Assembly: GCA_046596405.1 (NCBI GenBank)
Contig: JBKJMN010000056.1
Span: 1-20,085 of the forward strand
Source: PALSA-1004 sp046596405
GTDB lineage: Bacteria; Pseudomonadota; Gammaproteobacteria; Burkholderiales; SG8-41
DNA: 20,085 nucleotides
Reading direction: 5' to 3'
Both the position numbers and the translations under genes were made by a program. A model generated the notes under the pieces. It was not told the DNA's origin, ran no database searches, and saw nothing but the letters and a program-made list of their open reading frames with translations. Each line of letters begins with the position of its first letter. The stretch's first letter is position 1. Positions 7,300 through 15,142 of this stretch are shown piece by piece.

Positions 7300-7327
7300 C
7301 GGCCGCGCGGGCGGCCGCACGCCGTTT
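7300..7327 (+). terminator. Candidate weak intrinsic terminator
   Basis: CGGCCGC (7300-7306) pairs with GCGGCCG (7311-7317) around a GCGG loop, and TTTT follows at 7324-7327. It is placed between the small membrane protein and the next gene. The T tract is short and 6 nt from the stem. Confidence 0.4.
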
Positions 7328-7421
7328 TGATAAGATACCGCGCGCACTTGTCAAAGCGCGTCGCGAGTCCCGCGCGCGGACGGTGCCAGTCTGCAAGTCA
7401 AAACTACCGGAGGAGAGCAGC

Positions 7422-7841
7422 TTGAAGGAAAAACCGGCGCAAGTCGCCAAACGTCTGGCCAAGACCCGTGGGTACAGTTATCCGGAGTGGGAATATCTCG
7501 CCGAGAAGGATCCGGTTTTTCTCGACGCCTATAACCGTTTGTCGGGCCTGAGCCTGCTGCACGAAGGTTTCCCGACCGAGGGCAAGCAGCTGCCGGCCAA
7601 GTACCGCGAGCTCGTCGCGATCGCCGCGATGATCGGCCAGTCCCGGATGTGGGGCGTCAAGCCGCATATGGAACGCGCGCTGCGCCTGGGCTGCACCGAA
7701 CAGGAGCTGCTCGAAGCGCTGGAGACCGCATTGACCCCCGTCGGCTCGCCGCCGTTCCGGCAGGCGATCAACATCCTGATGCAGGTTACCGACTGGAAGC
7801 CGGCCGGCGGCGGCAAAGCCAAAAAGAAAAAGCGCGGCTGA
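7422..7841 (+). CDS. Carboxymuconolactone decarboxylase/AhpD-like protein lacking CxxC
   Basis: The 139-residue cytosolic protein has the helical CMD core: LPAKYRELVAIAAMIGQSRM (57-76), KPHMERALRLGCTEQELLEAL (80-100) and PPFRQAINILMQ (110-121). In AhpD-type peroxidatic members a CxxCxxxH motif occupies the segment that here reads QSRMWGVKPH; both cysteines are gone and only His82 remains. A thiol peroxidase role is therefore unlikely. A decarboxylase or other CMD-fold activity on a lactone or acid is more plausible. TTG 7422 is the start because GGAGGAG (7409-7415) sits 6 nt upstream. The Lys-rich C-terminus (GKAKKKKRG) is unusual. The next Bug gene begins 2 nt after its stop, so the two are very likely cotranscribed. 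Confidence 0.8.
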   Translation: MKEKPAQVAKRLAKTRGYSYPEWEYLAEKDPVFLDAYNRLSGLSLLHEGFPTEGKQLPAKYRELVAIAAMIGQSRMWGVKPHMERALRLGCTEQELLEALETALTPVGSPPFRQAINILMQVTDWKPAGGGKAKKKKRG

Positions 7842-7843
7842 GG

Positions 7844-8812
7844 GTGACGGGCCACGCGCTGCGCTGGCTCGCGGGCGGGATCTTGTGCTCGGCGATCGCG
7901 CTCGCGGCGGCGCAGCCGTTTCCGGGCAAGGGCATCCGGGTCGTCGTGCCGTATCCACCGGGCGGCTTCAACGACGTCGTCGCGCGGGTGCTCGTGCAGG
8001 GTTTCAGCGAGGGCTTCGCGCCGGGCTCTTACGCGGACAACAAACCCGGTGCCGGCACGGTGATAGGCACCGAAATGGCCGCGAAGTCGGCCCCCGACGG
8101 CTCCACGATACTCGTGGTATCGTTTCCGTTCTCGGTCATGAATGCGCTATATCCGGCGTCGAAAGTCGATGTCGTCAGGGATTTCGCGGCGCTGAATTAC
8201 ATCGGCTACGCGCCGTCGCTGCTGGTAGCGAATGCGGCGACGCCGTACAAAACCGTCGGCGAGCTCGTCGACGCGGCGCGCGCGAAGCCCGCGGCGCTGC
8301 TTTATGCATCGACCAGCAACGGCTCCTCGGCGCATCTGTTCATGGAGCTCTTCAAGTCGCTGACCAAAACGTCGCTGGTGCACGTGCCGTATAAAGGCAA
8401 TGGCCCGGCAATGATAGATTTGCTCGGCGGGCAGGTGCCGGTGATGTTCGCGAATCTGCCGAACGGCTTGCCGCATGTGCAGTCCGGCAGGCTGCGTGCG
8501 CTCGCGGTGACGGCGCCCAAGCGCCTGGAAATCCTGCCCGACGTGCCGACGATGGGCGAGGCCGGGGTGAACGGTTTCGAAGCGAATACCTGGTGGGGCG
8601 CGGTGGCGCCCGCGGCCACGCCGAAAGACGTGCTCGCGAAACTCAATGCCGAGATCAACCGCATGCTCGCGACCGCCGAAGTGCGCAAGCTGTTTCAAAG
8701 CCAGGACGTGCAGATCGCCGGCGGCACCATGGAGGCGTGCGCCGACTATATCCGCAGCCAGGTCGCGCTGTGGAGCAGGGTCGTGCGCGAATCCAGAATC
8801 AAAGCCGAGTAA
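7844..8812 (+). CDS. Bug/TctC family periplasmic solute-binding protein (3)
   Basis: GTG 7844 is the only plausible start: it lies 2 nt after the upstream stop and gives a signal peptide ending ALAAAQ (about 24) before PFPGKGIRVVVPYPPGGFND. The product is 322 residues. The ligand loop PPGGFND (Asp44) has the less common Phe-Asn pair. VHVPYKGNGPAMIDLLGGQV and the VPTMGEAGVNGFEANTWWG segment are canonical. The acidic ADNKPGAG replaces the usual VDNRAGAG. Translational coupling to the CMD-like gene suggests shared use of one substrate. This is the first of four consecutive Bug genes. Confidence 0.9.
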   Translation: MTGHALRWLAGGILCSAIALAAAQPFPGKGIRVVVPYPPGGFNDVVARVLVQGFSEGFAPGSYADNKPGAGTVIGTEMAAKSAPDGSTILVVSFPFSVMNALYPASKVDVVRDFAALNYIGYAPSLLVANAATPYKTVGELVDAARAKPAALLYASTSNGSSAHLFMELFKSLTKTSLVHVPYKGNGPAMIDLLGGQVPVMFANLPNGLPHVQSGRLRALAVTAPKRLEILPDVPTMGEAGVNGFEANTWWGAVAPAATPKDVLAKLNAEINRMLATAEVRKLFQSQDVQIAGGTMEACADYIRSQVALWSRVVRESRIKAE

Positions 8813-8845
8813 CGTCTATCCGGCGCACCGCCGGAGGAGGAAAGC

Positions 8846-9817
8846 ATGCAGCACTGGATCATCGCCGCAGCGAGCGCGCTCGCGTTGGCAAATGCGCACT
8901 GCGCCTGGAGTCAGGCCTATCCCGACCGGCCGCTCCGGCTAGTCGTGCCGTTTCCACCCGGCGGCAACGTCGACTCGTTCGCGCGCGTACTCGCGCGCCA
9001 GGTCGAAGCACAGCTCGCGCAACCCATCGTGATCGACAATCGCGGCGGCGCCAATGGCATCGTCGGCGCCGACCTCGTCGCGAAAGCGGCGCCCAACGGC
9101 TACACGCTGCTCGGCACCTCGATCGCGTTCGTCGTCAATGCCGGCATGTACCGAAAACTGCCGTACGACAGCGAGCAGGATTTTCTGCCGATCACTAATT
9201 TCGCGTGGGGCCTGGGTTATCTGCTGACGGTCAATCCGTCGGTGGCCGCGCAATCCGTCAGGGATTTGATCGCGCTCGCCAAAGCCGGCGGCGAAGGTTT
9301 GCGGTACAGCACGCCGGGCATCGGCAATGGCCAGCATCTCGCGGCCGAACTGTTCGCGACCAAGGCCGGCATCCAGTTGCTGCACGTGCCATACAAAGGC
9401 GGCGGCCCCGCGCTCACCGCGGTGCTCGGCGGCGAAGTGCAAATCACGTTCCCCGCCGTCACGGTCGGCGCGCCGCATGTCAAGGCGGGCAAGCTGCGGG
9501 CGCTCGGTTTCACCGGGGCGACGCGCGTCGCGTCCATGCCGGAGGTACCCACGATTGCCGAAGCCGGCATACCCGGCTATCGCTTTGATTCCGGCTGGCA
9601 TGCGTGGTTCGCGCCGGCGAAGACCCCGCCTGCCGTCGTGAACAGGCTGTACTCGGCGATTCGCGACGCGTTGAAGGACCCGAAGCTGCGCGAGTATTTC
9701 ATCGCGGGCGGCTACGAGCCGCGCGGCGACCCGCCGGAAGAATTCCGCAAGATCTTCCATTCCGACATCAAGGCGTATGCGGAAATCGTGCGCGCGGCGA
9801 AGATCGAGCTGCAGTAA
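8846..9817 (+). CDS. Bug/TctC family periplasmic solute-binding protein (4)
   Basis: A very strong ribosome binding site, GGAGGAGGAA (8833-8842), precedes ATG 8846. The 323-residue product has a short signal peptide (MQHWIIAAASALALANA...SQ, cleavage near 23) and starts mature sequence at AYPDRPLRLVVPFPPGGNVD. Asp43 is the conserved loop residue. IDNRGGANGIVGADLVAKAA, the LHVPYKGGGPA loop and VPTIAEAGIPGYRF are family landmarks. The first gap in the Bug array (33 bp) places it in the same operon as the gene at 7844. The downstream gap of 122 bp carries hairpins, so it may be the operon's last gene. Confidence 0.93.
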   Translation: MQHWIIAAASALALANAHCAWSQAYPDRPLRLVVPFPPGGNVDSFARVLARQVEAQLAQPIVIDNRGGANGIVGADLVAKAAPNGYTLLGTSIAFVVNAGMYRKLPYDSEQDFLPITNFAWGLGYLLTVNPSVAAQSVRDLIALAKAGGEGLRYSTPGIGNGQHLAAELFATKAGIQLLHVPYKGGGPALTAVLGGEVQITFPAVTVGAPHVKAGKLRALGFTGATRVASMPEVPTIAEAGIPGYRFDSGWHAWFAPAKTPPAVVNRLYSAIRDALKDPKLREYFIAGGYEPRGDPPEEFRKIFHSDIKAYAEIVRAAKIELQ

Positions 9818-9833
9818 GCGGCGCCTCGCGATG

Positions 9834-9848
9834 GCCGGGGCGCCCGGC
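9834..9848 (+). terminator. Short GC hairpin after Bug gene 4
   Basis: GCCGGG (9834-9839) pairs with CCCGGC (9843-9848) across a GCG loop, 16 nt after the stop at 9817. There is no T tract, so it may only protect the mRNA 3' end. Confidence 0.3.
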
Positions 9849-9861
9849 GCGGCAAGAGTGC

Positions 9862-9896
9862 AATCCGGTTGTGTTTATAGCAGAATCGGGTTGTCT
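9862..9896. repeat. 13-bp imperfect direct repeat, 22-bp period
   Basis: AATCCGGTTGTGT (9862-9874) recurs as AATCGGGTTGTCT (9884-9896), 11 of 13 bases identical. The start-to-start distance is 22 bp, about two helical turns. It lies 44 bp upstream of the Bug gene at 9940 and could be a tandem operator; this is inference from spacing alone. Confidence 0.4.
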
Positions 9897-9914
9897 CAAC
9901 CGCCACTGTTTTTT
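9889..9914 (+). terminator. Weak hairpin with T6 tract
   Basis: GGTTG (9889-9893) and CAACC (9897-9901) can pair, and TTTTTT follows at 9909-9914. The stem is short and 7 nt from the T run, so this is a marginal terminator. It could end transcripts of the first two array genes. Confidence 0.3.
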
Positions 9915-9939
9915 CTCGCTGCATACACGGGAGACTTGA

Positions 9940-10917
9940 ATGTCCGGGCATAACGCGCTGTCGTGTTTTTTGGCCGCCTTGAGTTTGTTCGTCGCGCCCG
10001 CGCTCGCGCGCGGCGCGGATGGTTTCCCGAACAAACCGATTCGCGTCATCGTCGCTTACCCGCCGGGCGGATCCACCGACATCATTGCGCGCATATTGAG
10101 CCAGAAGCTCACCGACCGCTTCGGCCAGACCATGCTGGTCGATAACCGCGCCGGCGCCGCCGGCATGATAGGCGCCGCGCTCGCAGCGCAAGCGAGCGCC
10201 GACGGCTATACGCTGCTGCTCAGCGATACGCCGTTCGTAGTCAATCCGAGCGTGTTCGCCAAGGTGCCGTACGATCCGGTCAGGGATTTCACGCCGGTCA
10301 TCATGGTCGCGCAGTCGCCGCTGATGCTCGTGGTCAATGCGGCGGTGCCGGCGCAAACGCTGCAGGAATTGATCAAGCTCGCGAAAGCGCAGCCGGGTAA
10401 GTTCACGATCGCATCCGCCGGCACCGGCGCTTCGTCCCACGTCGTCGCCGAGCTCTTCAAGATGCGCGCCGGAATCAACATGACGCACGTGCCTTACAAG
10501 GGGTTGGGACCCGCGTTGGCTGAGGTCGCGGGCGGCCAGGTGAACTCGATTTTTTCCAGCATACCCGCCGCGATGCAACTGGTGAAGTCCGGGAAATTGC
10601 GCGTGCTCGGCGTGTGCTCACCGCGCCGCGTGGCGGTCGCGCCCGAAGTGCCGACGATGGACGAAGGCGGCGTGCGCGATTTCGAGGCCGCGATCTGGTA
10701 CGGCTACCAGGGACCCGCCGGCCTCCCCAAACCGGTCGTCGCCACGTTGAGCAGCGAAATCGCGCGCGCGGCGCAACTGCCCGACGTGCGCGAGCGTTTC
10801 CTCGGTCTGGGGCTCGAGCCTTTGATCCTGATGCCGCGCGAATTTCAAGCGTACATCGCCGCCGACCTTAAGAAGTGGGCGGAAGTCGTCAAGGCCGCCA
10901 ACATCAAAGCCGAATGA
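9940..10917 (+). CDS. Bug/TctC family periplasmic solute-binding protein (5)
   Basis: The 325-residue protein starts at ATG 9940 with GGGAG (9929-9933) 6 nt upstream. The signal peptide is about 23-25 residues (LFVAPALARG), then DGFPNKPIRVIVAYPPGGSTD with Asp47. Typical landmarks: VDNRAGAAGMIGAALAAQAS, THVPYKGLGPALAEVAGGQV, and VPTMDEGGVRDFEAAIWYG. It lacks any nearby enzyme gene; neighbours on both sides are Bug genes. The upstream gap with a direct repeat suggests its own promoter or operator. Ligand unknown. Confidence 0.93.
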   Translation: MSGHNALSCFLAALSLFVAPALARGADGFPNKPIRVIVAYPPGGSTDIIARILSQKLTDRFGQTMLVDNRAGAAGMIGAALAAQASADGYTLLLSDTPFVVNPSVFAKVPYDPVRDFTPVIMVAQSPLMLVVNAAVPAQTLQELIKLAKAQPGKFTIASAGTGASSHVVAELFKMRAGINMTHVPYKGLGPALAEVAGGQVNSIFSSIPAAMQLVKSGKLRVLGVCSPRRVAVAPEVPTMDEGGVRDFEAAIWYGYQGPAGLPKPVVATLSSEIARAAQLPDVRERFLGLGLEPLILMPREFQAYIAADLKKWAEVVKAANIKAE

Positions 10918-10927
10918 GCGGGAAGCG

Positions 10928-10950
10928 CCAGCCGCGCTTGCGCGCGCTGG
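10928..10950 (+). other. Intergenic hairpin between Bug genes 5 and 6
   Basis: CCAGC (10928-10932) pairs with GCTGG (10946-10950), and the enclosed GC repeats can extend the stem. It starts 11 nt after the stop at 10917 and has no T tract. A role in differential mRNA stability within the array is possible. Confidence 0.35.
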
Positions 10951-10985
10951 TCGGGCAGGATGGCAGCAACAGCAGGAGATTGAAA

Positions 10986-11963
10986 ATGCGGAGCAGAAAA
11001 GGTTTTCGGTGGTGGCTCGTCACGCTGTTGTGCTTCGGCGCGACAACGCTCGCACTCGGCGCGGACGATTTTCCGAGCAGACCAATTCGCATCGTCGTCG
11101 CGTACGCGCCGGGTGGCGGCAACGATTTGTTTGCGCGCGTGCTGGGTAAGCGTCTGACCGAGACCCTCGGCAAGACGGTGCTGGTCGACAACCGGCCGGG
11201 CGCGAACGGCATAATCGGAACCAAGCTGGTGGCCGCCGCAACGCCTGACGGCTACACGGTGATCCTCGCTGACATGGCGCATGCGACCAACCCGTTCGTC
11301 TACTCGTCCGCGCAATACGACCCGATCAAGGACTTCGCGCCGATCACCCTGCTCGGCAGCGCGCCGATTATCCTGATCGTGCATCCGTCGGTTCCCATGC
11401 AGACGCTCGCCGAGTTCATCGCCGCCGCCAAAAGCCAGCCGGGAAAAATCGTGATGGGTTCGGGCGGCACCGGCTCGACCAGCCATATAGCGGGCGAATT
11501 TTTTCAGCAGCGGACCGGCGTCAGGTTTACGCACGTACCGTATAAGGGCACCGGGCCCGCGCTCGCCGATCTGGTCGGTGCGCAGATTCAATGCATATTT
11601 TCGCCGGTGGCTGCGGCGATTCCACTCGTGACCGCGGGCAGAGTGCGCGCGCTCGCGATTTCGTCGGCAAAAAGAGCCGCCATCGTTCCCGACGTGCCGA
11701 CGTTCGAAGAATCCGGCGTCGCCGACTTCCGCGTCGGCGGCTGGTACGGCATCCTCGCGCCCGCCGGCACGCCGCGGTCGGTGGTCACGAAGTTGAACAA
11801 GGAAATCGTCGCCGCGGTGCAGGCGCCCGAAGTCAAAACCCGTTTCGACGACGCGCTCGTGACACCGGGCACGGGTACTCCCGAAGACTTCACGGCTTTT
11901 CTCAAAGCCGAGGCGGCGCGCTGGTCTCAGCTCATCAAGACGGTGGGCATCAAAGTCGACTGA
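10986..11963 (+). CDS. Bug/TctC family periplasmic solute-binding protein (6)
   Basis: ATG 10986 is chosen because AGGAGA (10974-10979) is 6 nt upstream. The 325-residue product has a basic n-region (MRSRKGFRW), a signal peptide ending LALG (about 25) and mature sequence ADDFPSRPIRIVVAYAPGGG. Asp47 is the conserved loop residue, preceded by Asn (GGGND). THVPYKGTGPALADLVGAQI, VPTFEESGVADFRVGGWYG and RWSQLIKTVGIK are very close to the Bug protein at 19111, making the two the nearest paralogues in the window. It ends 11 bp from the convergent crotonase gene. Each of the two Bug paralogues therefore has a crotonase of one close pair nearby. Confidence 0.93.
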   Translation: MRSRKGFRWWLVTLLCFGATTLALGADDFPSRPIRIVVAYAPGGGNDLFARVLGKRLTETLGKTVLVDNRPGANGIIGTKLVAAATPDGYTVILADMAHATNPFVYSSAQYDPIKDFAPITLLGSAPIILIVHPSVPMQTLAEFIAAAKSQPGKIVMGSGGTGSTSHIAGEFFQQRTGVRFTHVPYKGTGPALADLVGAQIQCIFSPVAAAIPLVTAGRVRALAISSAKRAAIVPDVPTFEESGVADFRVGGWYGILAPAGTPRSVVTKLNKEIVAAVQAPEVKTRFDDALVTPGTGTPEDFTAFLKAEAARWSQLIKTVGIKVD

Positions 11964-11974
11964 GCGCCCGAGGT

Positions 11975-12808
11975 TCAGGTTCGCGAGACGTCGTAAGGCT
12001 TGAACGAGTCGTACTGCAGGTCGATCCATTCCGCCGTAAAGTTGGGCTCGCGTTTTTCGAGGAAAGCGCGCGAGCCTTCGCGCGCGTCCTTGTGGAACAT
12101 CAATTCGACGTTGCAGAGGATCTGGTGCTCGATGCCTTTGACCGGATCGCAGGCAAGTCCCTGGTTGCGCGCGTTCTTGATCGCGCCAATCGCCGCCGTC
12201 GGGCCCTTGGCCATGCGCGCGGCGAACTCGTAGGTCTTCGCTTCGAGTTCGGCATCCGAATAGACCTTGGTGACGAGGTTCAGGCGTTGCGCTTCGTCGA
12301 TTTCGATGAAGTCGCCGAGCAGGAGAAGTTCCGTAGCCTTACCGAGGCCGACAAAACGCGGCAACAGGTAGGCGCAGCCGCCGCCCATGCCGCGCTTGAC
12401 GTAAATCGACGCGAGCCGCGCTTTTTGCGACACCATGCGGAAATCGCACGCGAGCGCAATGTCGAATCCTGCGCCAACGGCGTAGCCTTCGACCATCGCG
12501 ATCACCGGCTTGCGCAGGTTCATGATCTCGACGACGAGGCGCGGGTAGCCGGTCTTCATGCGCGTGTGCAGGTCGGGGTCGCCGTACTTGAAACGCTCCT
12601 CCGGGTGCAGATCGTCGCCCGCGCAAAAGTTGCCGCCGGCGCCCTTGAGCACGATGGCGCGTACGCCGTGGTCCTGGCGCGCCTTTTCCAACGCGTCGCA
12701 CAAATCCAGGATCATCGTCGGGATCAGCGCGTTGTACTTCTTGGGCCGGTCCATCGTGATGGTCGCTATTTTTTTCTTGACTGCGTACTGAATCAGGCCG
12801 TCGGCCAT
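11975..12808 (-). CDS. Crotonase-superfamily (enoyl-CoA hydratase/isomerase-like) protein A
   Basis: The 277-residue cytosolic protein belongs to the crotonase superfamily: ATITMDRPKKYNALIP, oxyanion-hole GGNFCAGDDLH (58-68), EGYAVGAGFDIALACDFRM (107-125) and GMGGGCAYLLPRFVG (140-154). Classical hydratases carry one catalytic Glu in GGGCEL and another in PEI; here these positions are Asp116 and about Tyr136. The protein is thus unlikely to be an ordinary enoyl-CoA hydratase. The Asp is the residue found there in dienoyl-CoA isomerases. AAGGAG (12815-12820) lies 6 nt from ATG 12808. By eye it is about 70-75% identical to the product at 16106. It is last in a minus-strand Bug-amidohydrolase-crotonase series. 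Confidence 0.88.
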   Translation of the reverse strand: MADGLIQYAVKKKIATITMDRPKKYNALIPTMILDLCDALEKARQDHGVRAIVLKGAGGNFCAGDDLHPEERFKYGDPDLHTRMKTGYPRLVVEIMNLRKPVIAMVEGYAVGAGFDIALACDFRMVSQKARLASIYVKRGMGGGCAYLLPRFVGLGKATELLLLGDFIEIDEAQRLNLVTKVYSDAELEAKTYEFAARMAKGPTAAIGAIKNARNQGLACDPVKGIEHQILCNVELMFHKDAREGSRAFLEKREPNFTAEWIDLQYDSFKPYDVSRT

Positions 12809-12914
12809 GTCGGTCTCCTTGGGTGGTGGCGGTGATTGGCGGGAATAGCGTGTTGCGCCAGCGGCCTATTTTACGGCGGCCGGCGCGTCTGCTGGGCGAA
12901 CGCAGTGACGGGAG

Positions 12915-13967
12915 CTACGCGAGGCCCAGGCGGTAGACCCGGTTCGCGGTGCCGAAAAACAGTATGGCTTTCTCGGCCGCGGTGTAATTCGCCGCGATGC
13001 GCTTGAACGCGTTCCATAGCGTCGCGTAATGGCACGACTGCTTGTCGACCGGGAAATTGCTTTCGAACATGCAGCGCTCCGGGCCGAATGCTTCGATACA
13101 GGTTTCGATATAGGGCCGCCACGCGCTTGCCAGTTCCGCGGACGGCGGCGGCACGTCGCGCCGCTCGAAGCCGAACCCGAAAAACAGCATGCCGAGACCG
13201 CCGAGCTTCACCACGACATTCGGACAGCGCGCCAGTTCTCTCAGCGAACTGCGCCACGTGGCGAATATTTCCTCACGGCGATTTGCATAAGGCCCGACGC
13301 CTAGCGGCGCGCCGATGTGGTTGAGGATGATGGTCGTCTCGGGAAAGCTGCGCGCGAGGTCGATGAGCAATGGGAGTTGCGGATGGAAAAGCCATGCATC
13401 GAAAGTCATGCCGAGCGGCGCAAGCTGCGCCAAACCTTCGCGGAAGCGCGGGTCCGTCATGCGGTCCGGCGGGGGCCGCCGCACGCCGTAGTTGATGTCG
13501 CTGCCATCCCACATCAACGGGTCGCGGATGCCACGGAAGCGGCCGTTGCCGGCGGCGATATGCGCTTCCAGCGCCTCACGCACGGCGGCGCCGAATGTAA
13601 GGTCGAGGTTGCCGACGATGGCGGCGCAGGGATTCCATCGTGCAATGCGCGGCGCTGAATGTTCGGCAAGCGTGCGGATGACGAATTCGGTCTCGCCCAC
13701 TGGACGCAGCACGGCGGGCCCGCTGGCGCGATGCATGGTTTGCGAGTCGATGAATACCGTGGCGCGAACGTTGTGGCCGCCCGCCAGGTCCGCGGCTAGT
13801 TCCGGCAAATGGTAGCGGCCGGATTCGCCGTCGCGCAAATGGTGGTGCGGATCGATGATCGGCAGCGCGGGCTCCAGCGCCGCCTCCGCGGTGCGCGCCT
13901 GCCATGCGTTGAGCTCGCTCAACGAGCGCACGTTGTTCGTCTTGAAAGCGGTGGCCGCCGCGCTCAC
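12915..13967 (-). CDS. Amidohydrolase-2/COG3618-type TIM-barrel metal-dependent hydrolase
   Basis: The 350-residue protein has the amidohydrolase-2 pattern: strand-1 metal site IIDPHHHLRD (His41-His43), FHPQ (His195), LNHIGAPLG (His217) and the late acidic segment MFESNFPVD (Asp308). Members of COG3618 include L-fuconolactonase and 2-pyrone-4,6-dicarboxylate lactonase-like hydrolases. They hydrolyse lactones or amides of organic acids, sometimes with one divalent metal. There is no signal peptide, so it is cytosolic. GTG 13967 begins 7 bp after the stop of the upstream Bug gene (13975), so the two are surely cotranscribed. Its Shine-Dalgarno (GGA, weak) suggests coupled translation. The exact substrate is unknown, but it may act on the ligand of that Bug protein. 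Confidence 0.85.
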   Translation of the reverse strand: MSAAATAFKTNNVRSLSELNAWQARTAEAALEPALPIIDPHHHLRDGESGRYHLPELAADLAGGHNVRATVFIDSQTMHRASGPAVLRPVGETEFVIRTLAEHSAPRIARWNPCAAIVGNLDLTFGAAVREALEAHIAAGNGRFRGIRDPLMWDGSDINYGVRRPPPDRMTDPRFREGLAQLAPLGMTFDAWLFHPQLPLLIDLARSFPETTIILNHIGAPLGVGPYANRREEIFATWRSSLRELARCPNVVVKLGGLGMLFFGFGFERRDVPPPSAELASAWRPYIETCIEAFGPERCMFESNFPVDKQSCHYATLWNAFKRIAANYTAAEKAILFFGTANRVYRLGLA

Positions 13968-13974
13968 GGCGTTC

Positions 13975-14967
13975 TTATTCCGGCTTGAGGCCGGCGCGCA
14001 GCCCTACCGCAGTGAACTTGGCGTGGTCGGCGCGTATCAGTTGCGCGAACTGCGGCGCGGTCAGTCCGGCGGGATCGAGCCCGCGGCGTGCGAGCTCGTC
14101 GGCAAGCCCGCCGTTGAGTATTGCTATCACGTCGGACTGCACCCGTGCGACGACTGCGGCCGGTGTGTGCGCCGGCCCGAGAAAGCCGACCCACGAGCCG
14201 CCGACGAAATCTTTGAGACCCTGCTCGTCGAAGGTCGGGATTTCGGGCGCGGAAGGCGGGCGCTTCGCCATCGTCGCGCCGATCGCGCGCAGGATGCCGG
14301 AGTCGATGTGCGGCTTGGTCGTCGCGATAGTGTCGAAAGCCATGTCGACTTGTCCGCCGAGCAAATCGGTCATCATGAGACCGCTGCCTTTGTACGGGAT
14401 ATGCGTGGTCTGGATGCCCGCGGTGGCGTTGAAGAGCTCGGCCACCAAATGGGTAGTGGTGCCGGCGCCCGACGTCCCGTAATTGAGTTTGCCGGGTTGC
14501 CGCTTGGCGAGAGCGATCAATTCCGCCAGATTTTTCGCAGGCACTTTCGCGTTGATCACGAGGACGAACGGGGAGCGCGCGACCAGCACGATGGGCGTGA
14601 AATCGGTCAGCGCGTTGAACGGCATGTTCTTGATGATCGTCTGCGCGATGGTCAGTTCCGACGCCGCCGCGAGCAACAGTGTATAGCCGTCGGGTGAAGC
14701 TTTCGCCACCATGTTGGCGCCTATGGTGCCGGCAGCGCCGGCGCGGTTGTCGATCACGACGGGCTGTCCCCACGCCTGGGATAGCTTGCTCATCATCAGG
14801 CGCGCAGTGATGTCGATCGTGCCGCCGGGCGCGTAAGGAACGATGATGCGCACCGGCTTGGTCGGCCACGCCTGCGCGAGTGCTGCGCGCGAGGCGATAC
14901 CGCACGCCGTCAGCAGCGCGCACCCCGTCACGATCAAGTACGGCAACCGGCGCAGCACAAAGTTCAT
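13975..14967 (-). CDS. Bug/TctC family solute-binding protein (7), possible lipoprotein
   Basis: ATG 14967 is chosen over upstream starts because AAGGA lies about 9 nt before it and it opens directly into the basic n-region MNFVLRRLPYL. The product is 330 residues. The leader contains VTGC (Cys16) and LTAC (Cys22), either of which fits a lipobox, and a signal-peptidase-I-like AALAQ at about 32; which is used cannot be told by eye. Mature landmarks: WPTKPVRIIVPYAPGGTID (Asp52), VIDNRAGAAGTIGANMVAKA, THIPYKGSGLMMTDLLGGQV and IPTFDEQGLKDFVGG. First gene of a minus-strand series with the amidohydrolase (7-bp gap) and, 106 bp later, crotonase A. Confidence 0.92.
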   Translation of the reverse strand: MNFVLRRLPYLIVTGCALLTACGIASRAALAQAWPTKPVRIIVPYAPGGTIDITARLMMSKLSQAWGQPVVIDNRAGAAGTIGANMVAKASPDGYTLLLAAASELTIAQTIIKNMPFNALTDFTPIVLVARSPFVLVINAKVPAKNLAELIALAKRQPGKLNYGTSGAGTTTHLVAELFNATAGIQTTHIPYKGSGLMMTDLLGGQVDMAFDTIATTKPHIDSGILRAIGATMAKRPPSAPEIPTFDEQGLKDFVGGSWVGFLGPAHTPAAVVARVQSDVIAILNGGLADELARRGLDPAGLTAPQFAQLIRADHAKFTAVGLRAGLKPE

Positions 14968-15142
14968 GTTCGCGTGTCCTTCCCGTAGTGAGGCAAAAGG
15001 ATAGCACGCTGCGTTGCTTTCCCAAGGTCGCGTTGCCGCACGCGAATTGCAAGCGATGGCTTTTGCTGATAGCGTTGCAGTCAAATCATCGCAAGTCATC
15101 TCGCGGTCGTGCATCCCGGCGCGGCCAGCCCAGGAGGGTTAT

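Noticed and set aside
14968..15142. Promoters in the divergent region between Bug gene 7 and crotonase B
   Set aside because: TTGCAA and TATCCT-like hexamers are present but not at usable spacing on either strand.
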